This document shows positions 24,494-36,600 of a stretch of DNA of 64,000 nucleotides, one piece after another. A program made the position numbers and the translations under genes. The notes below the pieces were generated by a model that worked only from the letters and a program-made list of their open reading frames with translations, ran no database searches and had not been told where the DNA came from. Positions within the stretch are counted from its first letter, which is position 1. Every line of letters begins with the position of its first letter. This DNA is from Hypoxylon rubiginosum (taxonomy: Eukaryota > Ascomycota > Sordariomycetes > Xylariales > Hypoxylaceae): positions 248,001 through 312,000 of the forward strand of contig CADCXA010000039.1 in NCBI GenBank assembly GCA_902806565.1, written 5' to 3'.

Positions 24494-25847
24494 GTACGGG
24501 CTGATGAGTTCCGTAAGATGGACCGAATAAGAGGCCGTCAAATATGTATTTTTTTTTGACAGGTCTGGTTTGGAAGAAAATACGGTATAGAAAGAAAACG
24601 CTGCCAAGCTTTTTACGCGACGGTATCTTAACGGACCTCCAATTCTCCTGTCGAACTTTGTCTAACTTGTCTAACCCGACCTCTCGTTTCAAACCTAGCG
24701 GATAGCCAACGGAGCCGCCAAGCGCTGAAAGATTACAAGGATAATGCCTCTAACGAAGGTTCCTCTTCTATCCTCTTCCTCTATCTCTTCCCCGCGGGGT
24801 TCGAAGCTTCTTTTCAAACACTTTTTTTCAATCCATTCTGCCAAGAGAGGCGAGAGGCCAAAAGGAAGCCGAGTAAACCGAGAAGGCCCGAAACTTATCA
24901 TGTATCAACTATCAATGGTCCCGAGAGTTCAAGGTGCCGCTGACATGCCGAGTGTTTTCGTCATCGCTTTATCTCCGTAAGCCTTACAGTGTTGTATACC
25001 ATGCCTATACCATGCTATGTCATGTCAAGTGTCAAGCAATGACAAGCCCATGACAAGGTCAAACGTCTTCTCTCGCAACCGCGCCACAAGAAAAAGCAGG
25101 CTTTGAAGTAGGATCAAACCGTCAAGCCGCAAAAAGATATCATCCTGACTTGAGCTTGCTTACCTTGGACAACCTCGAGCACATCATCTACAAGTGCTTA
25201 CCTGTCTGCCTGTTTGGTGTTATTGTTTACTCTATTATAATTCTGATATCTCAATTATCCTTACATACTCACCCCTGCTATCCTTACCTTAGGCGCCTAC
25301 GTCGGTAGCCAACCATGACTTGGTGACTTGACCTTTCAGCAAAGGTTAGCGGATCTTACTTATTCGAGTACTCGGGGTTTTCAGCATTTAAAAGGTTGCA
25401 AACTAAGAAATGTCAAGCCTTTTTTTCATCTTCTTCGGACCTAGGATTATGCTTCTCTTCGAAGATCTCCTTTGATGAGTGATTAGTACGACAAGCGAAA
25501 CCGCCACCGGGACTGGACGTATATCCTGGGAGGATGATCGCCGGGGCTGACGTACCTTGTCGGCTATCCAAATAGCGATTACACAATTTGACCCGAGTCA
25601 TCATCATTGCGCTCCTTCGCTTCATTATAGACTGTAGATTGTAGAATCTTGAAATCTGTATCACAACCCTATTTCCGGAGTGTCTTCCGGACCGACCGGA
25701 GTGTCAACGTTTCGCATAGCGAACCCCTTCGGCATGGAAGCATTCGTTATATTAGGTATTATATATGAGGCATGAGCTGTATAGATTTAGGAGGTAGATG
25801 CTGAGTAGGCCTCTACTTGAACCGCTTCTACAATTTCTACATATCTC

Positions 25848-25875
25848 GCACCTTGCACCTTGCACCTTGCATCTT
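25848..25875. repeat. Tandem heptamer GCACCTT x4
   Basis: Three exact GCACCTT copies followed by a GCATCTT copy. It is a short noncoding minisatellite in the large gene-poor region. Confidence 0.8.
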
Positions 25876-26861
25876 GTACTCCACAAGAAAATCCCTGGTA
25901 AAAATACAAATCTGAAGAGGCGAAATAAAATACCTACATGACATCGATTCCATGCATCAGAGATATTTCTTACTGTAATTCCTAGCCACGCAGCCACGGG
26001 CATTTTAAATAAAGGGGAAGCGGATTCCTTCTTCCGCCGACGGGACCGAAACTACCAACCTCGATTCTATTTATTATTACCTATTTATTCTCTTCTTCTG
26101 TTACACTAAGACCTTAGCCTTAGCATCAGCATCTAGATTGTTTTACTCGAGCCGTCAAGGGAATATTTCAGTTCACTTGAAACCCGCATTACTCCAACCT
26201 CAATACCCAAAATACCCAATCAATCCAGAGTTGACCTCTTGACTGGGTCGAGAAACGAACTAGCAAAAGCTGAAGGATTCATCAATAAAACAAACTGTGG
26301 TTTTGTTGGATGATCCACCTGCCAAAAAAGAAAACCGTCCGCCGTTTCTCCATCGTGTCTGCCGAGTTACGTCTCGACCCGTTTTAACAGTATTGGATTT
26401 CCCATTCCGGAAATCCCCGCGTTACGGTACCGTAAGTACCGTAAAATTACTCTCTCCCTTTTTTCCAGCCAGCCCCCAACAAATATTATTACGGCTGGAG
26501 AACTCTATTCTTGCTTAGTTCGTGCGGCTTTCGTGTTTATTTATTACTTCCTCCCTCCCCCCGGTCCTGGTCCTGTTCCCTTTTACCCACTCGTTTTCTC
26601 CCCTCCTCCTAGAGTCATACGCCAGACTTTCCCGTCCTAGGAACGGCGTCGGATTAGAACACTCAAGGGCAGCCCGGTGCAGCCAATCTTCGCTTCCGAT
26701 AAACATCCACACACGACTTACACGCTTACACGGACCTGGACCTCTACAACCTCTTCGCCTCCTCCCATCCCGTCCCGTCAGCCCTACCCTACTGACTTGA
26801 GCTCCCCGCGTACGGACTTACGCGTGCCCGCCCGAGCAACGCTTTACAATATTATCTGTCG

Positions 26862-27490
26862 ATGATACCCATGTCGCGACGTAATTCGTGTGTATCTGAC
26901 GACAGCAGAAATCCACGAAGCAGACCCGCGTCAGATCAGGGCCATAGCCATAGCCACAGCCACAGCCAAAAATCGCCGCATTCGAAGCCGCGTTCGCCGC
27001 ACCCATCCTACAGCAAATCTTCACAAAAGCCCACGAGCTCTCAGACGCACAACCCGTCTCCTCTCAAGATGGTTACTACCACCACAACAACGCCGCATCG
27101 TCCAGGTGACGACGCATGGCAATACTACCTGCCAGACACGAACGCGCGGGAAGCAGAACTGCAGAAGCAGGGCTGGACGGAGCCTATAGTAATAGACGAT
27201 GACGATCTCATGTTTGGTGGGAAGAGCCTGAGTGCTTGGTTCGAAGAAGAAAGAAAGGCGCCCAGCTTCCCAGCCGAGGAGGAGCGTCGAGGTCGTCAAA
27301 GAGTACGTTCAACTAACAGGAGGAGAGCCGCTGTGCATAAAGTGCCGAAGATAGAAGAGGGTGCTGACTGAAATCAACCTAGGTACGACAGCATCATTCG
27401 CATTCGCAGCATCACCACCACCATCATCATCACCGACATCACACGAATACGGCGCCCACGACAGGGAGCCACGAACAGAATAAACACTGA
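26862..27490 (+). CDS. Small histidine-rich protein, function unknown
   Basis: Two exons, 26862-27302 and 27383-27490, with a phase-0 intron (GTACGT...CTAG), give 182 residues. Without splicing the frame stops at a TGA inside the intron. The second exon reads cleanly and adds a tail with eight consecutive His. The N-terminal part also has a Ser-His alternation (GHSHSHSHSQ). Between the two lies a compact acidic segment (about residues 80-130) with DDAWQYYLPDT and an IDDDDLMFGGKSLSAWFEEE stretch, probably the conserved core. There is no signal peptide or membrane helix. Two His-rich ends could bind divalent metals, but that is inference from composition only. A second Met at residue 4 gives MSRRNSC and is an equally good start. 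I do not recognise the family. Confidence 0.7.
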
Positions 27491-28831
27491 GAACGTGCGA
27501 CATTCGACGCATTCAGGGCTGTCGAACAGCTCTCTTTCCCCTTTTCGAGATACCCAACATAGCATTTGCATGACTGCGCTGGCGGCCATAGAACTGTCCC
27601 ATTTTGATATTTCCACGCGCGCATCGAGAATCCTACCGATTCCACCGAGCCTTTTTACAGACATGACGCACGCGTATCATGATCGCATTAGATATACCAT
27701 ACCGCGACACACCTCGAGTTCACGGCTTTCATCACTACACGAGATATGACCAGGGTTTCCCAATAGACCATTAATAGATAGGTTGGCCGGTGTTCCATAC
27801 CCAGGCGGGCCTTCGTCACTGACTGAAGGGGGGTGGCGGCAATCTTTGCATTGGATTAGGAGTTTTCATCGTCCTGACTATTTTCTTCCGCTGCATTTCC
27901 GGGACTGGACGAAATTGATACGGGTAGCATACCTGAAGTCCTTCGGGCACGTCTCTATTGAGATATGCAAGGATATTTGCTTGGCTAGGAGCATCCAGCT
28001 ACGGTCTAATCTGCGGGCTGAGCTGTATTATATCGGAGGAATTGTCCGATGAGCGTTGAGAAGCTGGATATAGAACGGGCTACCGAGAGTTGCGCGGTAG
28101 TCAGACGCCGAAGTGCTTAAAGCTTTACCGAAATACGAACTCCATTCAACTAATCACATGTGTTACTATGTGCTTACCACAATATGCGAGTGCTTGACGA
28201 TTGGTTAACCATCTTTGAATTCGATTGATTCTCTTGGTGAAGAGGTACAATATACCTTGCGGCACAGCGAGCACGTCAGCCAGGGTATCTGTATAGTACT
28301 CTAGATTATGATGACCTAGTGGTTGTCGAGGACCTCTCAAGTCCTGAAAACACATTTAGGCACATGTTGAATTACTCCGACGGAGTAAGCAAGCAGTTTG
28401 GTCGGCGGTGTAAGGTGGTGAAAAAGCTAGGAGGAGCATTGGTCAGACCTTGGGAAGACTCTATTCTGAGTCGGCTTAATGTTAGTGAGATTCGGTCCAA
28501 GCTGTAAGCATATCGGCCGCAGCCCGCAATTCCTGCTCGGGGAACGAAGCTGGATTGCTGTTAGTGGAGCACCGGACCGGACAAGGGATATAGATGATCG
28601 TATACTCTTAGCCAATCATAGGCTGAACCGATCCGGAGACGGCAGTGTCTCGCAACAAGCCTCCCGGTAGACACGAAGTCGAGGTTGTCGACTTTGTGAA
28701 TAAATAGCTCGTCTTTCGCCTCCTCTACTCACTCTGTTGGTACTGACATCTACAGAGCCAACCGAGAACACCGACCTCTTCCCTCAAACGCCAGACTCAC
28801 TTTTCTAAAGTCCAAGCTCCAAAGCAACAAC
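27491..28831. other. Intergenic region between histidine-rich gene and amidase
   Basis: No gene recognised. It includes a perfect 7-bp hairpin at 28372-28388 (TTACTCC, three-base loop, GGAGTAA). The last 150 bases are the CT-rich leader of the amidase gene. Confidence 0.5.
28372..28388. repeat. Perfect inverted repeat TTACTCC/GGAGTAA
   Basis: A 7-bp perfect stem with a GAC loop. TACTCCG/CGGAGTA strings recur elsewhere in the window (for example near 36655). It could be a transcription-factor palindrome or a trace of a small inverted-repeat element. No target duplication is visible. Confidence 0.55.
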
Positions 28832-30881
28832 ATGGTTTCCCAACGGGAGAAGTAAGCGGCCTAATGACTTTAGAGTAGAAACATTGAAGATTAGTCCTGA
28901 CATCAGTTTAGGGGCCAGGTCTCTATCGAGGTTCTGCGCAAAATAGCAGAGGCACACGGATTCTCCCTAAGACCGCAGGACGAGCCGGAATACCTCAGCA
29001 CCGTTCGAGCTGCGCAAGAGTCCGTGGAGTACGTCGAGCAGATGAAGGACTATGTTGACCCAGGTCTTATACGTGACCTAAACGTCGATGGCCAGATAGC
29101 CAGAACATATACTCTACCATCGCCTTCCGAGAATCCCCTCAATGCCTGGAGCCATCGGGTATAGACTAATGCTTTCTCCTATGTTTGGGCCCGTTACTCT
29201 ATACTAACTATGAAGTTCGACTCAGACATACATCAAGGCTCCGAGCATTGCAGACAGCCCAGGCTTGTTGACCGGTAAAACCATCGCCATCAAGGATAAC
29301 GTCTCCGTCGCGGGCGTACCCATGACGGGCGGCACCCAGCCCTTCCACCTGTGCAAGGACAAACCGGCCCCCATCCCGGAGATCGACGCTCCGATCGTGT
29401 CTCGCGTCCTCCAGGCCGGCGCCGTGGTCACAGGCACCTCGACCTGCGAGAACTACTGCATGTCGGCCATGTCCTGTACCAGCGCCACGGGCCCGGTCGA
29501 TAACCCCTGGCTGCGTGGCTATTCGGCAGGCGGGAGCAGCAGCGGCTCCGCGGCGCTCGTCGCTGTCAACTTCATGAAGAATCGAGGCCGGACTAGCGGC
29601 ATTTCGGTTGAGCATCTAGGCGAGGGGGTGGATCTCGCGACTGGTGGCGATCAAGGGGGAAGTATTCGAGTTGTTAGTATCCCCCCCCCCCCCTTTTAAC
29701 CAAGCCCACCCCCCTTATCCATTCCTCGACCATCCCAAATCTCACCCCACTAACGCTCCCGAAAGCCCGCCTCATACTGCGGCATCTACGGCCTCAAGCC
29801 GACCCACGGCCTGGTCCCTTACACCGGCATCGCATCCCTATTCCCCATCCTCGACCACTGCGGGCCCATGGCCCCTTCCGTCCGCGACACCGCCCTCCTC
29901 CTCTCGGTGCTCGCCGGCTACGACGGCTTCGACCCGCGCATGACGCCCGAGGCGCCCCTGCGCGACTCTACGCCCCGGTACCACGACCGCCTCGACGAGC
30001 AGGTCGCCGCGCGCGCCGCGGCCGGGACGTGGACGCCGGCGGCGGCGGCGCGGGGACTCCGCGTGGGCATTCTGAAGGAGGCGTTCGAGATTGCCGGCCT
30101 CGACGCCGAAGTCGCTGCCGTCGTGCGGAAGGCGGCGGGGCGCTTCGCCGCCCTAGGCGCCGAGGTCGCCGAGGTGTCGGTTCCGCTGCACCTGGCCGCG
30201 CCGCATATCTTCACGGCGGCGACGCGCGGCTACATGGCCGACCACCGTATGTAACATCCAGAGTTCCTTTCCCCCCTTTCCAGTATCAGTTCTGTTCGCT
30301 TGGGGGTACTGACTCCTGTTGTTATAGTACTGTTCGGCCAGGGCTCCTCGACTTCGGCGTCGCTCCCGTTCCCGTTCCCCGGGGCCGGCATCGCGGCGCC
30401 CGCCCTCGATCAGGCCTGGTACGAGACGATGACGGCGTCGAACCCGCTCGTCGTCGTCGCGCTCCTCAGCAGCGAGCTTCTGCGCGACCGCGCCAGGTAC
30501 CCGGAGGCCGTCCGCGACAAGGCCGTGCGCCACGCGCACGAGCTGCGCGCCGCGTACGACGAGGCGCTGCGGCGGTTCGACGTGCTGGTCCTGCCCGCGA
30601 CGCCGACGGTGGCGCCGCGGCACGCGGGCGCGGATATGGGCATCGCGGACAAAACCGAATTCTTCCTCGCGAACACGCTCAACACCTTGCCGTTCAACGT
30701 TACGGGCCATCCCGGCTTGGTGATGCCTGTCGGCTGGGGCCGGGCCGGAGACGGCGGCGAGGACGAGGCGGCGAGGCTGCCGGTTGGCATGCAGATCGTG
30801 GGCAAGAGATGGGATGAGGAGACATTGTTTCTCGCTGCTTCGGCTTGGGAAGTTGGGGGGCTAGGTTTGGATGAGGAGTAG
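28832..30881 (+). CDS. Amidase-signature family hydrolase
   Basis: Five exons, 28832-28851, 28912-29158, 29226-29672, 29766-30246 and 30328-30881, give 582 residues. The first exon encodes only six full codons; it is supported by GTAAGC and TTTAG splice sites and a continuous frame. The amidase Ser-cisSer-Lys triad is visible: Lys112 in AIKDN, the GGSSSGS loop at about 191-197, and the nucleophile Ser235 in GGDQGGSIR. The protein continues with [21 protein letters not shown], as in indoleacetamide-type amidases. It hydrolyses carboxamides to acid plus ammonia; the substrate is unknown. Between the cis-Ser loop and GVDLATGGD the open frame carries about 18-20 extra residues compared with the family. 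This may be a retained or poorly marked intron starting at 29565. The intron at 29673-29765 begins with a long C homopolymer. The second half is very GC-rich. Confidence 0.88.
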
Positions 30882-31438
30882 GGAAAAAGGGGGGGTTCAA
30901 GATACGCAATTTTTCATGCCTCTCGTGGTACGATGGGGATCAGGTAGAATGAGCTTGGCATACGCACCGGCTGATATTTATATTCAATTACTTTAGGAGG
31001 ACTGGCCTTGCAGTTCGAGCATGTTGAATTATTAGGTTGTTAGAACATATTACAAGTCTTTGGCACTTCTCACGACACCCTTATCTTATGGCTAAGCTTG
31101 TGAACTTGGAAATATTTTATAATTAATCCAATCGTGACTGTGACATGACACATGTAAACGTTAACCCTCTTCGAACGCGTAGTTGTATCCCCGTCTATAC
31201 TACCTAGGTCTTCAGCAAGAGCTTCTTCGTTCGCGTATAGCATATGACTCGTGCAAGTACAACACTTTATTCTGTATCGCCTCACTCGGCGCACCCGTTT
31301 GGTGCTAAATATGCCTTGCTGCTTTGGTCAAGTAAAGGGGAAGAGGCGCGTTTCCTCCGAGACATTAATCTGCGTAAGGGATAGGCCGCATACCCCAACA
31401 GCTGGATTTTGCGAAATGGGATGAAAACTGCGTCTTCA
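30882..31438. other. Convergent 3' spacer
   Basis: Between the 3' ends of the amidase and the glycosyltransferase-like gene. No gene or repeat recognised. Confidence 0.5.
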
Positions 31439-32862
31439 TTACTCCCAATCCTTCAGGACCTGCCATTGGTCCTCGAATTTTAAACCTCCTCCTCCTATCA
31501 GATCGCAGTTCCCGTGTCCCCACTTGCGGCGGAAGACCTCCTTACCGGCCTCGGTCAGGACTCCGAGGGCCTCCGAAAATCCGGCGGAATCGTAGTAGAA
31601 CGGCTCTCCTTTTCCTCCGTGTTGCCCTGCTTGCCAAGTATTGCGTCCGCGGTCCCCGTGCTTGTAGTGGAACATGCGGTCAGCCACGCTCAACAGCACC
31701 TTCCAGTACTCCAGAGGATCCGTAGACTCTCGAGCGACATTCCCCACGCCTCTCTCCACCTTCTCCTCCACTTTATCTTCCTCCTTCTCTCCCTCCTTCT
31801 CTTCTGGAGGCGGCGGCGGCGGCGGATTCGGGTCGCGGAAATCGGGCGTAATGCTCGGGTCGCGATACAAAGCAAGGAGATCATCGAGGGCAGCGGACGT
31901 ATCAGTGATGACGCCGCAGTTCGCATCCTTCTGCGTCCAATTCCGCATATGCAGTCGCGTGTACGTGTCGCAGTCGGTCATGTAATACGGAATCAACGTA
32001 TCCCACCCGCCGATATCTTCGATTGCCTTTGGGTTCTGAAGTGTAAGGTGGTCGTATGCGAAAAAGCGTAGCCCCCATCTCTCGTCAGCTGCGAGAGTCC
32101 GGTTGAGCTCCTCCAGACACAGGGCGTAAAGACTTTTGTACCCAGGTTCGCCGGCGCGTGGTGTCAGACCTTCGAACCCATTCTCGTGACCCAGCGCAAG
32201 CACATCCATGTGGCTCCAGAAATAGTAGGGCCTTTCACACATTCAGTAAGTGCGTACGAAAGAGAATTAGTAGAGCCTGGGAAAACATACCAATTGTTGG
32301 CATAGGACATGGAGAGGTAGAAGTTTTGCAGCTGCGCAAAGCTCAGCAAGACAGGTGTCTGAACGATGTTCACACCGAGACTGCGGAGAGACGAGTGGTT
32401 TAGGAACCACGGGTGTTGGAGGGATAGCTGGCCGCGCGTGTTGGCTTGTTGCATGCCGGTGTTTTCTACCACGTAAATCTGTTCCGCCGGCCACCCTGCG
32501 GTGATATACGAGACTACTGCCTGGAGCAGCATGGGCCAAGACCGAGTGAATCCAATAATCAAGGGCGGCGCGACCTCGAGTCCGTATTTCTTCCACACAT
32601 CCTTCTCGGGCACATTGTACGATGGGATTGGTGGTGGAGTCGACGTCGCCAAGGCCGGGAAGGGATCTTGTATAGGCGGCGGAGTGTAGGAAGGAGTTGG
32701 TTTATATTTCGGGGTCGGTTTTGCTTCCTTGGGCTCTTCAGGGTAGACATTGAGAGGTTTTAGAAGATCATATCGAAGATTGTTACGGAGAACGAGCAAC
32801 GTTAGAAACCCTCCGCTAAATAAAAGTCCCATCAGGAGCAAGGCCTGCCTTGGACGTATCAT
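31439..32862 (-). CDS. Type II membrane glycosyltransferase-like protein
   Basis: Two exons, 32862-32291 and 32231-31439, with intron GTATGT...GAAAG in phase 2, give 454 residues. The joint restores ANNWPYYFWSHMDVL. The N-terminus has a short cytosolic basic end and one hydrophobic anchor (about residues 8-26), then a Pro-rich stem, the usual layout of Golgi glycosyltransferases. The catalytic-like part starts at PLIIGFTRSWPMLLQAV and includes YVVENTG and a WSHMDV segment that could be the acidic metal-binding site of a GT-A fold. A Pro-run and Glu/Lys-rich insert (about residues 335-365) interrupts the C-terminal half. I recall similar fungal proteins annotated as glycosyltransferases, but I cannot name the CAZy family. 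The acceptor and donor are unknown. Confidence 0.65.
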
Positions 32863-33120
32863 GGCGGCCCTCGAGAACTTGTACGCTAGGTAGATTATTT
32901 ACTCGTAACCATGGAGCAGCCTCGAAAGCTGCGAAAAGACGAGGCTCGTTGAAGAAAGAAAAACTCATCCCATCCACATTTTGGCAGATTTAGAGGGAAG
33001 CGTCTAAAAAAAACTTGGTAGTAAATAGCGTTGATGCAATCCTTTGCGAAGCTGGAGATGTTGATGTTGATGTTGTAAGAGGACAGTGGGAATATCCGAG
33101 CTGGGAGTGACAACACTGTA

Positions 33121-33168
33121 GATGAAGATGAAGATGAAGATGAAGATGCAGATGAAGATGCAGATGAA
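33121..33168. repeat. Hexamer microsatellite GATGAA/GATGCA x8
   Basis: Eight head-to-tail hexamers with GATGCA variants at units 5 and 7. A related GATGTT trinucleotide-pair repeat lies just upstream at about 33058-33075. Noncoding, and upstream of the minus-strand glycosyltransferase-like gene. Confidence 0.85.
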
Positions 33169-33639
33169 GAATAGGGTTTATCCTTGGTTACTAACAACTT
33201 ACAGAAACGGACTCATTAATAGATATGACGACCATAGTAGCCCTATTATGCGGGAAGACCCCGACAACCAGACTGGACGCGTCATATACCCGTCACCGGA
33301 CGAATCCGGCGGCGCCAAAGCCAAACGGCACACCAACCGAGACACGGCTACGTGCCTTACATGAAGAAAATAAACTGCCCCCATAATCTCGATGTCATGA
33401 ATTAAGAGCCACGTTATTATTTTTAATCTGTATCTTGATTGGTCGAGTCGTTTCCGCGCTGCCTGGCTGAGAGAGATCCCATTCGATCCCGGTCGAAACG
33501 CTCCGCCCCGGCCAACAATCATGGAACGCACCATGCAAGTTTTTTTTGGTAGGATATGTCATCGCTTATCTTCATAACGGCTAAGCAGCTGGCTCGCGCG
33601 AATGAGGCCCGGCAAAAGCTGGACAGTCGAAGAGTTAGA

Positions 33640-33673
33640 CTACTTACCTAGGTACCTACTGTAGGTAGGTAAA
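33640..33673. repeat. TACCTAGGTACC palindrome cluster
   Basis: Overlapping TACCTA and TAGGTA hexamers form a nested palindrome with flanking inverted copies (TTACCTAGGTACCTACTGTA followed by GGTAGGTAAA). It is one of the denser examples of a motif scattered through the intergenic DNA of the window. Confidence 0.75.
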
Positions 33674-36600
33674 CACTTTGTTTAAAGACTCAAAGAAGGG
33701 ATTTTGAAGTTGGAGGTGTTAAAAATGAGAAAGTTCCAGTAAGGCCCGCGCCAAGAAAAAGGACGGGAGATAGGCCAAGTAGTGCAACCTCTAGATTTCC
33801 GTACCGGCATTTCCGTCGATCAATCACATCGGGCCCGAGATCTGGTTAGGGCCAAGACGGCACCTAAAAGTCGTACGGTCGGATAAGATCTATTGTGTCA
33901 AGATGCTAGCAAACATTTAAATCTCTACCTACTCTTTTTTATATATATATTTCGGATTTCATTCTACAATGCCCATCCAAGGTTCCAGCCCCTTAGAAGC
34001 TGAGAAATTCAATTAACCCAAACATCATTTCGCCTTTTAACATCGCTACTGGAGGTTTATACGTATACGTACATGCACACAATTACTCGGCCTGCTCTGT
34101 TTCTAATACCCGTGATTGGTATTCCGTAGATCGGGGTGTCTTTAGAAAGTCAACAAAGTCTCTAAGCCAATTGTTCAGGATGAGGCTACTTATTCGCCTT
34201 GTTCGTGCTCTGGTGCACTATATAATTGAGTGTTTGCAAAATCGAGTGTGACCTTGTGGATTGGGGGTTACCTAGGGTAGGTAGGCATGTTAGGCTCGGA
34301 TAGAAGCTGAGACAAGAGCACAGAGACTTAGACAGGTTTGAGAGTTCATCGCGTAGCAATGTTGTTTTTTCTGCATCGCTGAGTGCATTGCCGCCTGGTA
34401 TTGTATGAACGTTACGAGAAGAACTAGAAACCCTTCCTAAATTTTAACAAAGCCAGAAAATCCTCAGTGGTCTCATTTTTCCTCATTCTGAACATGCCAA
34501 GTATTTGTTTATACCCACGTAATATAATTATGGTATAGGGCTTAGGACGTAAATATTCGAAGACGAGATGAATAAGTCACATCATACATAATGACAGAGG
34601 CTGTATCGAAATGCTTTCTCAAATGGAAAACTTTTTATATTCTCATTTAAATTACAGAAGGTGTCGTCTCCAAGTAGAATTTTGTTGAAGACTTAACCAA
34701 TTGAAATAGCTATCGTAACCCGTTCTCGCCGGTCGCAATCGCGAGGTGTTCAAGGACTTAAAATGATTACAACTGACTAGGGGAAAATATGCTACGATGC
34801 TTTCCAACTTTTAAGAGAGAGTAGGTTCAAGATGCGTCGATAATTATTACTAATTATAATATAAATATCTTTGGCGGTGGCCCGGGAGGCTCGTCACGCT
34901 TTGGATAGTACGGACTGTACGGGTCAAACTTAGATCAGAGTACATAGTAGATGGATTGGCCACGCCGTAGGAACCGTAGTAAGCCGCCGAGTCCGATTGT
35001 ATTTTCTCCTTTTCCTATTCCTATTTTTATTTTATTTTTTATTTTTTATTTTCCCCCGGTCGTTCGAAGTCCTGGGGGCGAGGGTCTCTTAAATGTCGAT
35101 CATTATGCAAGCCAGCTCAACCGACCCCAAGTCGTGTCACCGTACCCTCAACTGCCTGATCGGAATCGAACCAAAAGTTACACGAAAAAGTAGAGCCGAC
35201 TAGTCCATGATAGGTCATCCGGAATCCCGTTGTGGTATTTGTAGCGGATGTACACGCGCGCCCTTGAGATCCGGGAATAATGGGTAATAAAAGCCAACGG
35301 CGGGGTCGCGGCCGCGTGAGAACTTGCCCTTTTTCCAAATATCTATCCTCCCTGCCCTCCTCACGGGGACCCCTATTTGCATGGATCCTATGTTCCTAGA
35401 CAAGATAACAACATTGAAAGAGAGAAAGGGGGGTTGGGATACACTACCTAGTTATAATAGTATATAGAAGAACAGGAAAGAGTGTGTGTTGACGACTTGT
35501 AGGCGTGACCCATCCATAATCTAGGGTTGGGGTTGGCGAAGGGCGCAAAGGGTGCAAAGGGTAACTCGTGATGCGGTAGTGCGGCTACGGATTGATAAGG
35601 GGATGCCTAGAGGAGACGGCAAGGGCGGTAACCGAAGATGTTAGGTATACTATGCCACTATGCCACGATACGAACCACACCCCGAGGTTTCAAGGCTGCT
35701 CGTTCGACATCGTACGTGTAGGTAGGTGCATGCAGACATGGTGAAGACGACGGTGAAGATGATACTCGAAACGTCTGCGGTGATGGACAAGACGATGTCA
35801 ACTTAGGCAACTTCGTACCATCACAGCACAATAATTGTTCGCGAACAACCCCTGTTCTTTGCGTGTGTAACCCCCGCACTAACGATAGACGTGATTGACA
35901 TGATACATTCCCACTATACAAACTTGGCGGCTTGGCTACCGGTACGGTGGAGTTGGGTGTTGGGTAGTTGGTAGCTTGGGATTGGGCGTATGGGACAGAT
36001 CCATCGCGTTTATAGCCTGCATACTACCTACAGCACATCTGTAATATGTAATATGTATAAGCAGGGACGACAAAGACGAGTGCGCGGCGAGGTGCAGCTT
36101 GGCCTCTAAACTATAGCCGCTATAGTAGAGCCAAGGTTGGCAGTGCGCTCAGTACCCTTTCGCTCTCTCCACGCCCTCTACGCCTGACGCCTGTACATAC
36201 ATAGCAATACTCCCTTCACGCCCCCCCTTTACTATCACCATCACTATCATACTTCTTGCGGGAGGTGATCGTCTGAAACCTAATCGAACGCGGCCCCTCT
36301 CCGACTGAATGGCTAGAAACCCTATTTGGACGTTTGCTGAACGTACACGTCATGGGTGTATGAGCCTCTTTTTCCGACGGCCGAGGTCTCCCGTATTCCA
36401 AGCCTAATCATTAATCATTTATCCTTCCCGGGTTTGCGCGCGACGTGATACGCAAATATGCGCGCCGATGACAAGGGTAGAGGAAAGACCCAGGTCTTCA
36501 GATGTGAAATAACGGATGGGCCGTCGTCTTTTGTAGAGTTGATCGAAGAGCCACCCGCGTAGTCCTTGCAAGTCAGGAGGCATTCGATTCCTCTCTTGTG

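Larger units (their letters stand above)
19720..26861. other. 7.1-kb region without recognisable genes
   Basis: No open frame here shows a known domain, a signal peptide or splice-linked partners. I found no transposon ends. Local features listed separately are hairpins at 21339-21361 and 23902-23929 and tandem repeats at 22709-22743, 24444-24493 and 25848-25875. The first few hundred bases should hold the P450 promoter and the last few hundred the promoter and leader of the histidine-rich gene. The region is not AT-saturated, so it is not an obvious RIP relic. It may carry noncoding RNA or fast-evolving genes that cannot be seen by eye. Confidence 0.5.

Noticed and set aside
30029..30817. 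Open frame of 262 codons overlapping the amidase
   Set aside because: Gly/Arg-rich shadow frame in a GC-rich exon; the amidase frame is clearly the coding one.
33121..33168. CRISPR-like array
   Set aside because: Units are contiguous hexamers without spacers, in a eukaryotic genome; it is a microsatellite.
33219..33280. Resemblance of a short GACGACCATAGTAGCCC string to fungal 5S rRNA
   Set aside because: Similarity covers only about a dozen bases and the internal control regions of 5S genes are missing.
35150..35240. Second T-loop-like TTCGATT on the minus strand
   Set aside because: The T-stem has a mismatch and no acceptor stem is found.
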